From NCBI RefSeq assembly GCF_008386635.1, contig NZ_VUOE01000002.1:817751-881750 (forward strand): DNA of 64,000 bases. The letters run 5' to 3'. This DNA is from Maribacter flavus (GTDB taxonomy: Bacteria > Bacteroidota > Bacteroidia > Flavobacteriales > Flavobacteriaceae). A program made the position numbers and the translations under genes. The notes under the pieces were generated by a model. The model was not told where the DNA came from. It saw nothing but the letters and a program-made list of their open reading frames with translations, and did not search any database. Shown one piece after another: positions 8,490 to 16,741 of the stretch. Position 1 is the first letter of the stretch. Each line of letters begins with the position of its first letter.

Positions 8490-8822
8490 CTATACGTCTT
8501 TCTCCGTATTTCTGTGGTAAATTTTATCGTTCAACCACTCTTCTACTGCTAAGGCGTGTGGTTTGGGAAGCTTTTCGTAGAATTTGGAAACTTCTATTTG
8601 TTCCTTGTTCTCAAAAACCTCTTCCAGGCTATCACTATAGGTGGCAAACTCCTCCAATTTCTCGAGCAATTCTTTCTTAATTTCGGAATTGATTTGTATG
8701 GCACGCTTAGAAGCAATGGAAATTGCCTCATAAATATTGTTGGTAGGGGCATCAAACTCATTTCGGTTGATGGTCACCGTTGATACGGGCGCCTTGGAGT
8801 TTTTTAAATCGTTCATGTTCAT
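8490..8822 (-). CDS. rpoZ: RNA polymerase omega subunit (Rpb6 type)
   Basis: The 110-residue acidic protein matches the Bacteroidota omega subunit. It has the omega/Rpb6 core NIYEAISIASKRAIQINSEIKKEL, in which alanine- and isoleucine-rich helices bind the beta' C-terminus. A C-terminal extension follows (PKPHALAVEEWLNDKIYHRN). Omega helps assemble and stabilise RNA polymerase. The gene sits between bamD and coaBC with 12 bp and 5 bp gaps, the same bamD-rpoZ-coaBC order found across Bacteroidota, so the three are very likely one operon. The first ATG is at 8822; a second in-frame ATG two codons later is possible. Confidence 0.85.
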   Translation of the reverse strand: MNMNDLKNSKAPVSTVTINRNEFDAPTNNIYEAISIASKRAIQINSEIKKELLEKLEEFATYSDSLEEVFENKEQIEVSKFYEKLPKPHALAVEEWLNDKIYHRNTEKDV

Positions 8823-8834
8823 ACTAAAAACTAG

Positions 8835-9659
8835 TTATTTTGATTCTTCTATGGTATTGAATTTCTGCAATTCGTTATTGATCCGCTTCAGGAGCTCGGC
8901 AGATTCCTTTTCGTATTTTGTACTTGGATATTGCTTCATCAACATTTTATAGGCTTCCATGGCTTCGCTTAGTCGCTCCTCCTGAAGGCTTTCAAAACTA
9001 TTGATGGCCAAGTGGGTAAGGGCATCTACTTTTACGAAATAGGCGTCCTCCCTGTAAATGGAACCAGGAAAATCCGAAATAAAGTTATCGCTCGCTGCAA
9101 TGGCAGATTTCAGCATATCGTAATTAAATTCCCCAAGCTTGTTGTATTGCTTGAGAATCTCAAACGCTTTTTTCTCCTTTTTTCGTGTAAGCTCCTGGGC
9201 CATCGCATTGGCATCGTCAAAGAATTCCGACTCTGGATACGTATTAATAAAGTTCTGTAATTTTAAAAGCGCCTTGTCCGTATCGGTCTGGTCCAAGGAA
9301 TAGGTGGGGGAAAGCTCATAGTAACTTTTGGCACCTAAAAATGATGCTTCGGTAATTTTATCGCTTTTTGGATACGACTTTATAAACCGCTCAAATTGAT
9401 ATCCGGCCATGTTATAATCCCCGCGCTCAAAATAACTGTTAGCCAAAAAGAACATTACCCGCTCACCTTGGGGTTTGCCTACGTATTTAGGCGCAATCTG
9501 CTCTAAAAGCCTATTTGCCCGCTTAAAGTCCTTTGCATCGTAGAATTTTTCGGCAAGGTCGTATTTTGCCTTCAGATCCTCGTTCTTGAGCACTTTTTGG
9601 TATTCGCTACAGGATTGAAAAACTACCAACAACAGACCAAAAGCAATAAATTTTCTCAT
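8835..9659 (-). CDS. bamD: Outer membrane assembly lipoprotein BamD
   Basis: BamD is a lipoprotein of the BAM complex that inserts beta-barrel proteins into the outer membrane. The protein has 274 residues with a type II signal peptide ending LVVFQSCS, where the cysteine is the lipidation site. Tetratricopeptide units follow, for example KFYDAKDFKRANRLLEQI, YFERGDYNMAGYQFERFI and FDDANAMAQELTRKKEKKAFE. An ATG at 9671 would add four residues, but a -7 promoter box at 9676-9683 puts transcription start near that codon, so I chose 9659. It heads the bamD-rpoZ-coaBC-DUF4835 series. Confidence 0.88.
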   Translation of the reverse strand: MRKFIAFGLLLVVFQSCSEYQKVLKNEDLKAKYDLAEKFYDAKDFKRANRLLEQIAPKYVGKPQGERVMFFLANSYFERGDYNMAGYQFERFIKSYPKSDKITEASFLGAKSYYELSPTYSLDQTDTDKALLKLQNFINTYPESEFFDDANAMAQELTRKKEKKAFEILKQYNKLGEFNYDMLKSAIAASDNFISDFPGSIYREDAYFVKVDALTHLAINSFESLQEERLSEAMEAYKMLMKQYPSTKYEKESAELLKRINNELQKFNTIEESK

Positions 9660-9675
9660 TTTGAAAAACATTTTG

Positions 9676-9683
9676 CAAAATTA
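9676..9683 (-). promoter_or_regulatory. -7 promoter motif for the bamD operon
   Basis: The minus strand reads TAATTTTG, an exact TAnnTTTG. It lies 17 bp before the ATG at 9659, implying a very short leader and supporting that start over the upstream ATG. Confidence 0.5.
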
Positions 9684-9783
9684 GTGATTATCAACGGATT
9701 TAAAAAACATTTTTAACCCGCTAAAAATAGGACCGTTATTGGATAAACCCGTCGTATTTGGCATGGATTTAACGCCGATGGGG

Positions 9784-10674
9784 TTATGCCGGAATCTTGG
9801 TAAGGGAAGCTATAAAATCGGCTATTTTATTCTTTAGACCTGAAGATGCTTCCAATAGTGGCAACCGTACCGATGCCCTGCACATACCTAGAATCTCAAA
9901 AATTGCCTTTATACCGGCAGGATTGCCTTCCTCAAAAATAAGGCCCATCCCTTCTTGCATCATGTAGTGCAATTCATAGGCCTCGTCACTGTTGCCATCC
10001 ATTCCAAGACCTACCATTTGTGAAAATACGGAGGGCAAACCTTGACCTATAACGGAAATGACACCTTCTCCACCGGCCAAAATAGTGGGTAAAGCGGTAA
10101 TATCATCCCCAGAAAGCACCAAGAAGCCTTTAGGTCTTTGTTCAATCAATTCCATTACTTGTACCATATTTCCACAGGCCTCCTTTATGGCAACGATATT
10201 TTCAAAATCCCGTGCCAACCTGAGCGTAGTACTTGGCAACATATTGCTTCCGGTTCTACCCGGCACGTTATAGAGAATTATAGGTAAGGGAGAAGCTTCG
10301 GCCAAAGCCTTAAAATGTTGATAAATTCCTTCCTGAGTCGGTTTGTTGTAGTAGGGCGAAACGGAAAGTACCGCATCAAAATGGCTAAGGTCCGTGGTTT
10401 GGAGTTCTTCTACCAAAGCAGCGGTATTGTTCCCCCCTATACCTATTACCAATGGAAGCCTACCCTCGTTTGCCTCGATTATGGTATCCTTGACCAATTG
10501 CTTTTCGCGTTTGGAAAGGGTGACAGATTCTGCCGTGGTACCCAAAGCCACAAGGTAGTCCACACCTCCTTCAATAGTAAAGGAAACTATTTCTTTCAAG
10601 GCTTCCACATCTATAGAACCCGACGCCGTAAACGGGGTTATCAACGCCACACCTGTTCCCTTTAACTTTTCCAT
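9784..10674 (-). CDS. dapA: 4-hydroxy-tetrahydrodipicolinate synthase
   Basis: DapA condenses pyruvate with aspartate semialdehyde, the first committed step to diaminopimelate and lysine. The 296-residue TIM barrel begins [15 protein letters not shown]. It has GTTAES for pyruvate carboxylate binding, the tyrosine Y135 and arginine R140 in [12 protein letters not shown], and the Schiff-base lysine K164 in [10 protein letters not shown]. Length and motifs are typical. It is followed after 124 bp by bamD and preceded by the DUF6913 gene, whose stop lies 3 bp before its start, so these two probably share a transcript. Confidence 0.95.
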   Translation of the reverse strand: MEKLKGTGVALITPFTASGSIDVEALKEIVSFTIEGGVDYLVALGTTAESVTLSKREKQLVKDTIIEANEGRLPLVIGIGGNNTAALVEELQTTDLSHFDAVLSVSPYYNKPTQEGIYQHFKALAEASPLPIILYNVPGRTGSNMLPSTTLRLARDFENIVAIKEACGNMVQVMELIEQRPKGFLVLSGDDITALPTILAGGEGVISVIGQGLPSVFSQMVGLGMDGNSDEAYELHYMMQEGMGLIFEEGNPAGIKAIFEILGMCRASVRLPLLEASSGLKNKIADFIASLTKIPA

Positions 10675-10677
10675 ATG

Positions 10678-11211
10678 CTATATTTCTTTAAAAACGCCTA
10701 AATACTTTTTCAATTCCAGTTTGAACGTTTTAAAATCGGACATTTGGGTGTTCATTATCAGGTCGTTGTAATCCGGCCCCACAGTTCCGAATCCTACTTT
10801 AATCCTTGCTTTGGTCTTGATGGACATTAAATTCAGCAACAGGTTGTTTTCATCATAATAGTTCACCAATAGATCGTATTCCCTGTTCAAGAACTCCAAC
10901 GCATAACTGTTTTCGATTTCGCCGTTCCAACCCAAGTCTTTATCCGAAAAAATCGGGGTGGAATACGGAGAATTCTTGTCATAATAGCTTTTATAGCCTA
11001 TGATTTTCACCGCATTTGGCCTTAAGGAAAAATCATCCAAAAACTGATAGAACACATCGGTCTTATCGAATTTGTCCAAATCCACAATACAACCCAATGA
11101 ACTTATCCCCTTTTCACGGGTACTTACGTATCCCGGTTTTTCGAGCTCCTGTTTGATAAATTTAAGTCCGGATTTCTGTTTAAACCTGTCCTTAATTCCT
11201 TTTAAAAACAT
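10678..11211 (-). CDS. DUF6913 family protein
   Basis: The 177-residue protein starts MFLKGIKDRFKQKSGLKFI, followed by a conserved core SSLGCIVDLDKFDKTDVFYQ and FLNREYDLLVNYYDENNLLL. I recognise it as the family named DUF6913, restricted to Bacteroidota. It has no signal peptide or membrane segment and so is probably cytoplasmic. The gene is divergent from the 5'-nucleotidase C-domain gene (45 bp between starts) and runs directly into dapA. The function is unknown; the dapA link is positional only. Confidence 0.7.
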   Translation of the reverse strand: MFLKGIKDRFKQKSGLKFIKQELEKPGYVSTREKGISSLGCIVDLDKFDKTDVFYQFLDDFSLRPNAVKIIGYKSYYDKNSPYSTPIFSDKDLGWNGEIENSYALEFLNREYDLLVNYYDENNLLLNLMSIKTKARIKVGFGTVGPDYNDLIMNTQMSDFKTFKLELKKYLGVFKEI

Positions 11212-11256
11212 GTATTTTTACATTTCTACAAATGTAAATAATATCCGTTCAACTGT

Positions 11257-12042
11257 ATGACGAAGTTAAAACACTTTGGTTGTTTAAAAATAAAACATTT
11301 TGTTTTATTTATAACATTTATAGGAATGATAGCCTGCCGTCAATCTCAGGACAGACTCATTAATTTTGAAGGAAAACAACTGATTGTAGATAGTACCTAT
11401 GCGGTTGTGGATTCAATTTCCAATTTTATTCTGCCCTACCATAATCATGTAGAAAAAATGTTGGACAGTACATTGGCATATGCTTCTTTGGACATTTCCA
11501 AAACGGACGGAATTTACAATACCACGGCCGGTAACCTTATGGCGGATATCATTTTGGAGCAAGCGGCTCCTATATTTAAAAGCAGAACGGGAAAGGATTT
11601 AGATTTTGTGTTATTAAACCATGGAGGCATCCGCTCCATTATTTCCGAGGGAAAGGTCTCCGCCCGAACGGCCTTTGAGGTGATGCCCTTTGAAAACAAT
11701 ACGGTGGTCGTGGAATTGAAAGGGCAATCCGTAAAAGAAATGCTGACCTATCTTATTCGGTCCAAAAGAGCACACCCAATTGCAGGTATTCAGTTGGTTT
11801 TGAACAAGGACGATAGTATCAAATCCTTAACCATTCAGGGGGCACCATTTGATGAGAAGAAAAGTTATTATGTGGCTACTTCCGACTATCTGGTCTCCGG
11901 CGGTGATGATATGGTTTTTTTTAAAGACGCCTTGGAGGTGACGGACATTGATTATAAAATTAGAAATGCCTTGATCGATTATTTTACAAAAGTGGATACG
12001 CTTGCGCCAAAAGTTGATCTGAGGTATTACAAGATTGAATAA
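11257..12042 (+). CDS. 5'-nucleotidase C-terminal domain lipoprotein
   Basis: The 261-residue protein has an N-terminal export signal ending FITFIGMIACRQS, a likely lipobox with the cysteine at about residue 27. The remainder is the substrate-binding C-terminal domain of UshA-type 5'-nucleotidases: GNLMADIIL, LLNHGGIRSIISEG, EVMPFENNTVVVELKG and YYVATSDYLVSGGDDM. The catalytic metallophosphatase domain is absent here and is encoded by the next gene, 12194-13099. The two probably form a split enzyme that hydrolyses nucleotides in the periplasm. A standalone C-domain has no metal-binding residues and would be inactive alone. Confidence 0.85.
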   Translation: MTKLKHFGCLKIKHFVLFITFIGMIACRQSQDRLINFEGKQLIVDSTYAVVDSISNFILPYHNHVEKMLDSTLAYASLDISKTDGIYNTTAGNLMADIILEQAAPIFKSRTGKDLDFVLLNHGGIRSIISEGKVSARTAFEVMPFENNTVVVELKGQSVKEMLTYLIRSKRAHPIAGIQLVLNKDDSIKSLTIQGAPFDEKKSYYVATSDYLVSGGDDMVFFKDALEVTDIDYKIRNALIDYFTKVDTLAPKVDLRYYKIE

Positions 12043-12193
12043 GTGGGGCAATTGGCTTTAAGCCATCGGTTCGACGCTGTGCGCTAAGCCCAATTCGTTT
12101 TGGATCTTGTGATTTGGTTTTTGATATTTTTGCTACTAGCTAGAACCTTAAATCTTTTGATTTTGAATATGATTTTTGAACTTGAAATTACAA
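12043..12193. other. Intergenic spacer with an imperfect inverted repeat
   Basis: Between the two nucleotidase genes, AATTGGCTTTAAGC near 12050 is matched in inverted form by GCTAAGCCCAATT near 12083, giving a possible imperfect stem-loop. The remainder is T-rich low-complexity DNA. No gene is seen. Confidence 0.35.
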
Positions 12194-13099
12194 ATGGATA
12201 GAAGAAAATTTGTTACACATACGATAGCGGGTTCGGTAATGCTATCGGCAGGAGGCGTCTTATTGAATTCCTGTAAGGCTTCAAAAAAGCATCTGACCAT
12301 TCTACATACCAATGATGTACATAGCCACATCGATGCCTTTCCTAAAAATCATGCTGACTTTCCAGGATTGGGCGGCTTAGCTAGACGTGCGGGGTTGGTA
12401 CAAAAAATACGAAAGGAAAATCCCAATACGCTTTTATTGGACGCTGGCGATATTTTTCAGGGAACCCCGTATTTTAATTTTTATGGCGGTGAACTCGAGT
12501 TTAAGCTAATGAGTATGCTGCAATATGACGCCGCCACCATTGGCAATCACGATTTTGATAATGGAATTGACGGGCTTTTGGCGCAATTACCCTATGCAAG
12601 TTTCGATTTTCTCATCGCCAATTATGATTTCACGAATACAGTCTTGAACGGATATACCAAGCCCTATAAAACGTACATTAAAGATGGTATAAAGGTTGGT
12701 ATTTATGGCCTAGGCATCAATTTGGCGGGTTTGGTGACCAAAAAACTTTATAAGGAAACGGAATACTTGGACCCCTACGAAGTGGCAACGGACATTGAAG
12801 CTCTTTTAAAGGAAACCGAAAAATGCGATATCATTATTTGCCTTTCCCATTTAGGATACAGCTATGAAAATGAAAATAGACCTGATGACCTGAAATTGGG
12901 GAAACGTACCAAGTATACGGATTTGATTATTGGTGGCCATACACATACATTTTTGGAAAGGCCTACCGTGGTTACCAATGCAAAGGGACGTGAAATTTTG
13001 GTTAATCAAGTAGGTTGCTTTGGCGTCAATGTAGGTAGGGTCGATTTTTATTTCGATGAAGCCGGCGGTAGTGCGGAAGGTGTTACCATTTCAGTATAG
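12194..13099 (+). CDS. Metallophosphatase (5'-nucleotidase N-terminal domain), Tat-type export
   Basis: The protein has 301 residues from the ATG at 12194; an in-frame TTG at 12176 is less likely. It begins MDRRKFVTHTIAGSVML, a twin-arginine signal (DRRKF), and then VLLNSCKAS, a possible lipobox. The calcineurin-like metal-binding motifs are complete: LHTNDVHSHID, DAGDIFQGTPYF, GNHDFDNG, CLSHLGYS and GGHTHTF. It is the catalytic half of a UshA-like 5'-nucleotidase, with the substrate-recognition half in the gene before it. It likely releases phosphate and nucleosides outside the cytoplasm. The stop is 7 bp before the GNAT gene. Confidence 0.9.
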   Translation: MDRRKFVTHTIAGSVMLSAGGVLLNSCKASKKHLTILHTNDVHSHIDAFPKNHADFPGLGGLARRAGLVQKIRKENPNTLLLDAGDIFQGTPYFNFYGGELEFKLMSMLQYDAATIGNHDFDNGIDGLLAQLPYASFDFLIANYDFTNTVLNGYTKPYKTYIKDGIKVGIYGLGINLAGLVTKKLYKETEYLDPYEVATDIEALLKETEKCDIIICLSHLGYSYENENRPDDLKLGKRTKYTDLIIGGHTHTFLERPTVVTNAKGREILVNQVGCFGVNVGRVDFYFDEAGGSAEGVTISV

Positions 13100-13106
13100 G
13101 ATTAGA

Positions 13107-13565
13107 ATGAAAGAAGAACTATTACGAACGGAGTCCGGCAATCAGGCCTTTAAAAAACTGGTGCAATTATTGGATGCAGATCTTGCCAATCGCGATGGGG
13201 AGGACACCCTTTTCTATTCCCAATTTAACGGCATAACCCAATTACAGCACTGCATTGTTTATTTCAAGGATGGTGCTGCAATAGGTTGTGGTGCTTTTAA
13301 GAAGTTCGCTGACCATAGTGTGGAAATCAAACGTATGTACGTGCTACCTGAACATAGATCCAAGGGCATTGCTTCAAAAGTATTGGAAGCTTTGGAGGCG
13401 TGGGCATTGGAGTTGGGAAATACACAGTGCGTTTTGGAAACCGGGCTCCGGCAACCGGAGGCCATCAGTCTGTATAAAAAGAGTGGGTATGAAGTCACCG
13501 CAAACTATCCTCCCTATGAGGGCATTGAAAACAGCGTTTGTTTCAAAAAGAAAATCGGATTTTAA
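13107..13565 (+). CDS. GNAT family N-acetyltransferase
   Basis: The 152-residue protein has the GNAT fold. Acetyl-CoA motif A is VEIKRMYVLPEHRSKGIASK, with the R/Q-x-x-G-x-A pyrophosphate loop, and motif B includes LETGLRQPEAISLYKKSGYE. The start at 13107 is preferred because the longer frame from 13056 overlaps the end of the metallophosphatase and adds no conserved residues. It transfers an acetyl group to an unknown amine substrate. It follows the metallophosphatase by 7 bp and is probably cotranscribed, but no functional link is evident. Confidence 0.85.
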   Translation: MKEELLRTESGNQAFKKLVQLLDADLANRDGEDTLFYSQFNGITQLQHCIVYFKDGAAIGCGAFKKFADHSVEIKRMYVLPEHRSKGIASKVLEALEAWALELGNTQCVLETGLRQPEAISLYKKSGYEVTANYPPYEGIENSVCFKKKIGF

Positions 13566-13707
13566 AAGTAAAATTTATTGGATATACCAAGGGGATTGAT
13601 ATCCCGAGACTTGTACGCCTTAACGCTAGTCGGGCAGACTTACAAATTAAAACTTCCTTTTGGAAGAATTCCTAGTGCGCTTGCCCCGAGGTGGTTTAAT
13701 CCGGATC

Positions 13708-14313
13708 TTAATCTTCCGAAGATTTTTTTGGGTCGTAGAGTATGATGACCTGTACTATAATAGCAAGGAAAATCAACACATAAATTTCTAGTCGTGTGAA
13801 CAGATCAACGGAGTCCACGGCTTTCTTGCTAATGTTCATTTGTCTACCCCCTTCACTTAATTGGATTTTGGAAAGATCGTGAAGGTTTTCCTTTACACGA
13901 TCGATTTTGCTCTCTAAAGTTGCGCCCTCTGCCATATCATTTTGAACGTAAGCCACTTCTTGCGACTCCAATTCCTCCAAATTTTCCCTGAAATCGTTGA
14001 AAATTCTTTCCTCCTCCTTGGTCAGTTTCGTTTCGGAATATCGTCGAACCAAAGTTTGAATTTTGTCATTGATCTCCAAGTTCCTATTCCCATAAAAAGT
14101 AGAATCCTTTCCCATCATGGCGATTTCCTTTTCATGAACGTATTGGGAAAACTCAAATATGATATCGTTGACAACGAGGCGATCTTCATATATAGTAATG
14201 ACAGAATCCTTTACCCTTAGAAAATTGTTTCTATCGATTAGATTCGTTGCAAGAATCAATACAAAAATCATTAAGATTCCTAATACCCATTTTATCTTGT
14301 TCAGTATCGTCAT
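13708..14313 (-). CDS. Orphan membrane sensor with chemoreceptor-like four-helix bundle
   Basis: The 201-residue protein has a membrane segment at about residues 9-26 (VLGILMIFVLILATNLID), a helical extracytoplasmic region, and a second membrane segment near the C-terminus (LEIYVLIFLAIIVQVIILYD). The layout and the phrase NLIDRNNFLRVKDSVITIYEDRLV resemble the four-helix-bundle ligand-binding domain of methyl-accepting chemotaxis proteins (4HB_MCP). No HAMP, signalling or kinase domain follows: only about 10 residues remain after the second segment. It therefore has a sensor without an output and may act through a partner. The gene is single and convergent with the GNAT gene. Confidence 0.6.
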   Translation of the reverse strand: MTILNKIKWVLGILMIFVLILATNLIDRNNFLRVKDSVITIYEDRLVVNDIIFEFSQYVHEKEIAMMGKDSTFYGNRNLEINDKIQTLVRRYSETKLTKEEERIFNDFRENLEELESQEVAYVQNDMAEGATLESKIDRVKENLHDLSKIQLSEGGRQMNISKKAVDSVDLFTRLEIYVLIFLAIIVQVIILYDPKKSSED

Positions 14314-14808
14314 GTTCTGATTGTTTTTAGAAACCCATTAAAAATACGAAAACCTTATACAATTTCATATACCTTGAATTCTAAGGAATTTAGCAACTGT
14401 TAATCTCTATTGGTGGAATGGTATTCTTCCACCCAGATAAAATTTGATAATTTGAACCTATGTTTATCAAATAAAAGGAGAAGTGCCAATAATAACCAGA
14501 AGACCTCTATTTTGAATGTTTATTTTAGGAATTTTTATATTCGTTTGTGCAAGTATTAAAAATGCCCCTACCGAGGAACCGTTGGAAAAGCATGGGAATT
14601 GGAATATATTTCTGGTCCAAGGTTTACTTTTTATTGACCTTAGCCGATGGAAAACTGGTTCTCAAATCTAGGGACTAAATTCTTATGAAATTTAGATTGG
14701 TAAGTCGTTAAACTATTGAATTCCGGGAAATGGCTACAACCTAAAAGACGGATTTAAAATACTATGTTGGACTTAATAAGGTAATATTAAAGTTAAAAAT
14801 GGATTGTT
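14314..14808. other. Intergenic region of about 495 bp, no convincing gene
   Basis: I see no gene I would support. The region holds a 7-bp inverted repeat (GGTGGAA 14412-14418, TTCCACC 14427-14433) and a perfect 9-bp inverted repeat (ATTTGATAA 14442-14450, TTATCAAAT 14464-14472). A 51-codon frame from ATG 14516 to TAG at 14669-14671 starts with a hydrophobic stretch (MFILGIFIFVCASI) directly after an in-frame stop. It could be a remnant or chance. The repeats could be operators for the PPOX gene or the sensor gene. Confidence 0.4.
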
Positions 14809-15351
14809 ATGGGTAAGAAGTTTGCCAGTATTGATGTGGAACAAAGGACATTCATAGAAAACCAACATATATTCTTTGTTGGAACTGCAGCTTGTGAAGG
14901 GAGGGTCAATGTTTCCCCAAAAGGAACCGATAGTCTAAAAGTCATTACTGAAAACAAGGTGATTTGGTTAAATCTTACGGGCAGCGGAAACGAAACGGCG
15001 GCCCATTTATTAAAAAACGCCAGGATGACCCTTATGTTTTGTGCCTTTGATGGGAAACCAAAGATTTTAAGGTTATATGGAAATGCGAAGATTTACCACA
15101 AAAGAGATGAAGCGTTTCAAGTATACATCGAACTTTTTCCAAAAAATGCCGGTGCCAGACAGATTATAGAAATGGATGTAGACCTTGTTCAGGTTTCCTG
15201 CGGTTTTGCTGTACCTTTGATGGATTATAAAGAAGAACGAAATACCCTGAACGATTGGGCCGAAAATCAGGGAGAGGAAAAAATTAAGGAGTATTGGAAG
15301 CATAAAAACACACGGAGTATTGATGGTTTTGAAACCAATATTTTAAATTAA
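14809..15351 (+). CDS. Pyridoxamine 5'-phosphate oxidase-fold family protein
   Basis: The 180-residue protein has the split-barrel flavin-binding fold of the PPOX family: FIENQHIFFVGTAACEGRVN, VSPKGTDSLKVI, LTGSGNETAAHLLKNARMTL and FCAFDGKPKILRLYGNAKI. Proteins of this type bind FMN or related cofactors and act as oxidoreductases. This one lacks the conserved C-terminal segment of genuine PdxH, so pyridoxal phosphate synthesis is unlikely. It precedes the DUF1080 lipoprotein gene by 23 bp. The substrate is unknown. Confidence 0.8.
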   Translation: MGKKFASIDVEQRTFIENQHIFFVGTAACEGRVNVSPKGTDSLKVITENKVIWLNLTGSGNETAAHLLKNARMTLMFCAFDGKPKILRLYGNAKIYHKRDEAFQVYIELFPKNAGARQIIEMDVDLVQVSCGFAVPLMDYKEERNTLNDWAENQGEEKIKEYWKHKNTRSIDGFETNILN

Positions 15352-15374
15352 CTGATTAGAAAATAAAGAAAGTC

Positions 15375-16094
15375 ATGAAAAAAATTCTTGGTAGTTGTTT
15401 AACCGTTTTACTTCTTGGTGCTTGCGGTGAGGAAAAGCCAAAACCAAAACTTGAGGCATCCACGAATAATGATTGGGTCATTATTTTTGATGGAAATTCT
15501 ACCGATGCCCTTAGGGGTTATGGTATTGAAGACTTTCCAGAAGGTATTTGGTATGTGGAAAACGGGGCCTTGATTGCCAATCCTGATACCACAAATAGGG
15601 ACCTCGTTACCAAGCAGCGTTTTAGGAATTTTGAACTGGAGTATGAATGGGCCGTTGATACCGCCGCAAATTCAGGGGTTTTCTTTCACATGCAGGAAGA
15701 TCTGTCCATGGAAGCTGGAAATGGCAATAGTCCAAACTGGTTGGACAACTATGAACTGCAAATCCTGGACGATGAAAATTTTTACGATACGCTTGCCGTA
15801 CGATCTGCTGGTTCCTTGTACGATTTGATTAAACCTGTTGCCAAGGAACTAAAACCAATCGGCGATTTTAACAGAGCAAGACTTGTTCACAATAACGGAC
15901 ACGTTGAGCACTGGCTAAACGGGAACAAAGTCATAGAATTTGAGATGAACAGTCCCGAAATGAAAAAATTGTTGAACGAAAGCAAGTTTAAGGAAAATCC
16001 CGATTTTCACTCCCACCAGGAAGGTCACATCATGTTTCAGCATCACGGCCAACGTGTTTACTTCAAAAACATCAGAGCTAGGGAAATCGAATAG
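15375..16094 (+). CDS. DUF1080 (3-keto-disaccharide hydrolase-like) lipoprotein
   Basis: The 239-residue protein has a lipoprotein signal (LTVLLLGACGEEK). The concanavalin-like beta-sandwich of the DUF1080 family follows: WVIIFDGNSTDALRGYG, LVTKQRFRNFELEYEW, NSGVFFHMQED, ARLVHNNGHVEHWLNG and EGHIMFQHHGQRVYFKNIRA. Members of this family are described as 3-keto-glycoside hydrolases that act together with Gfo/Idh/MocA oxidoreductases. One such oxidoreductase is encoded at 47540-49006, not adjacent. It is convergent with the end of the his operon. Confidence 0.85.
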   Translation: MKKILGSCLTVLLLGACGEEKPKPKLEASTNNDWVIIFDGNSTDALRGYGIEDFPEGIWYVENGALIANPDTTNRDLVTKQRFRNFELEYEWAVDTAANSGVFFHMQEDLSMEAGNGNSPNWLDNYELQILDDENFYDTLAVRSAGSLYDLIKPVAKELKPIGDFNRARLVHNNGHVEHWLNGNKVIEFEMNSPEMKKLLNESKFKENPDFHSHQEGHIMFQHHGQRVYFKNIRAREIE

Positions 16095-16132
16095 TATTTA
16101 TTGAATCAATTACATATAAAAAACGGTACTCC

Positions 16133-16732
16133 TTACTTTTTTCGTTTCATTAACTCGGCTTCGATATCCTTAAGACTGAACCCCTTGGCCTGTAATAGGA
16201 TCAAATAATGAAAAAGTAGGTCGGCACTTTCATAAAGAAACAAATCATCTTTGTTATCCATGGCTTCTATGACCGTTTCCACGGCCTCCTCCCCTACTTT
16301 TTGGGCAATTTTGTTGATGCCTTTTTCAAAAAGGGATGCAACATAAGAAGTATCGCCTTTAGCGGCTTTTCTCCGTTGGGCAATTGTATTTTCCAATTCT
16401 GAAAAGAATCCAAAATTGGAATTGTTTTCCTCGTTCCAACAGGTATCACTTCCTGTATGACAGGTTGGCCCTACTGGATGTACGGAAATCAACAGCGTAT
16501 CGTTATCGCAATCAGTTTTTATGGCAACCACCTTTAAAAAGTTACCACTTTCCTCGCCTTTGGTCCACAAGCGCTCCTTTGTTCGGCTATAAAAAGTAAC
16601 CTTCCCACTTTCTTGGGTTTTCTCCAGAGCCTTTTCGTTCATATAGCCTAACATGAGCACATTTTTTGTTCGTGCATCCTGTATAATGGCTGGAACAAGT
16701 CCGTCTGTATTTTTTGTAAAATCTACTTCCAT
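16133..16732 (-). CDS. hisIE: Bifunctional phosphoribosyl-AMP cyclohydrolase / phosphoribosyl-ATP pyrophosphatase
   Basis: This fused enzyme catalyses steps 2 and 3 of histidine synthesis. The HisI part (about residues 1-110) has the metal and zinc motif KTDCDNDTLLISVHPVGPTC followed by HTGSDTCW. The HisE part has the MazG-like helices GEEAVETVIEAMDN and ESADLLFHYLILL. At 199 residues it has the normal length for the fusion. It is the last his gene in the transcript, 9 bp after the racemase-like gene. Confidence 0.95.
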   Translation of the reverse strand: MEVDFTKNTDGLVPAIIQDARTKNVLMLGYMNEKALEKTQESGKVTFYSRTKERLWTKGEESGNFLKVVAIKTDCDNDTLLISVHPVGPTCHTGSDTCWNEENNSNFGFFSELENTIAQRRKAAKGDTSYVASLFEKGINKIAQKVGEEAVETVIEAMDNKDDLFLYESADLLFHYLILLQAKGFSLKDIEAELMKRKK

Positions 16733-16741
16733 CGTAAGTCG

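Noticed and set aside
14516..14671. 51-codon frame with a hydrophobic start in the sensor-PPOX gap
   Set aside because: It begins directly after an in-frame stop, has no promoter or terminator, and resembles no family; kept only as a note in the gap entry.
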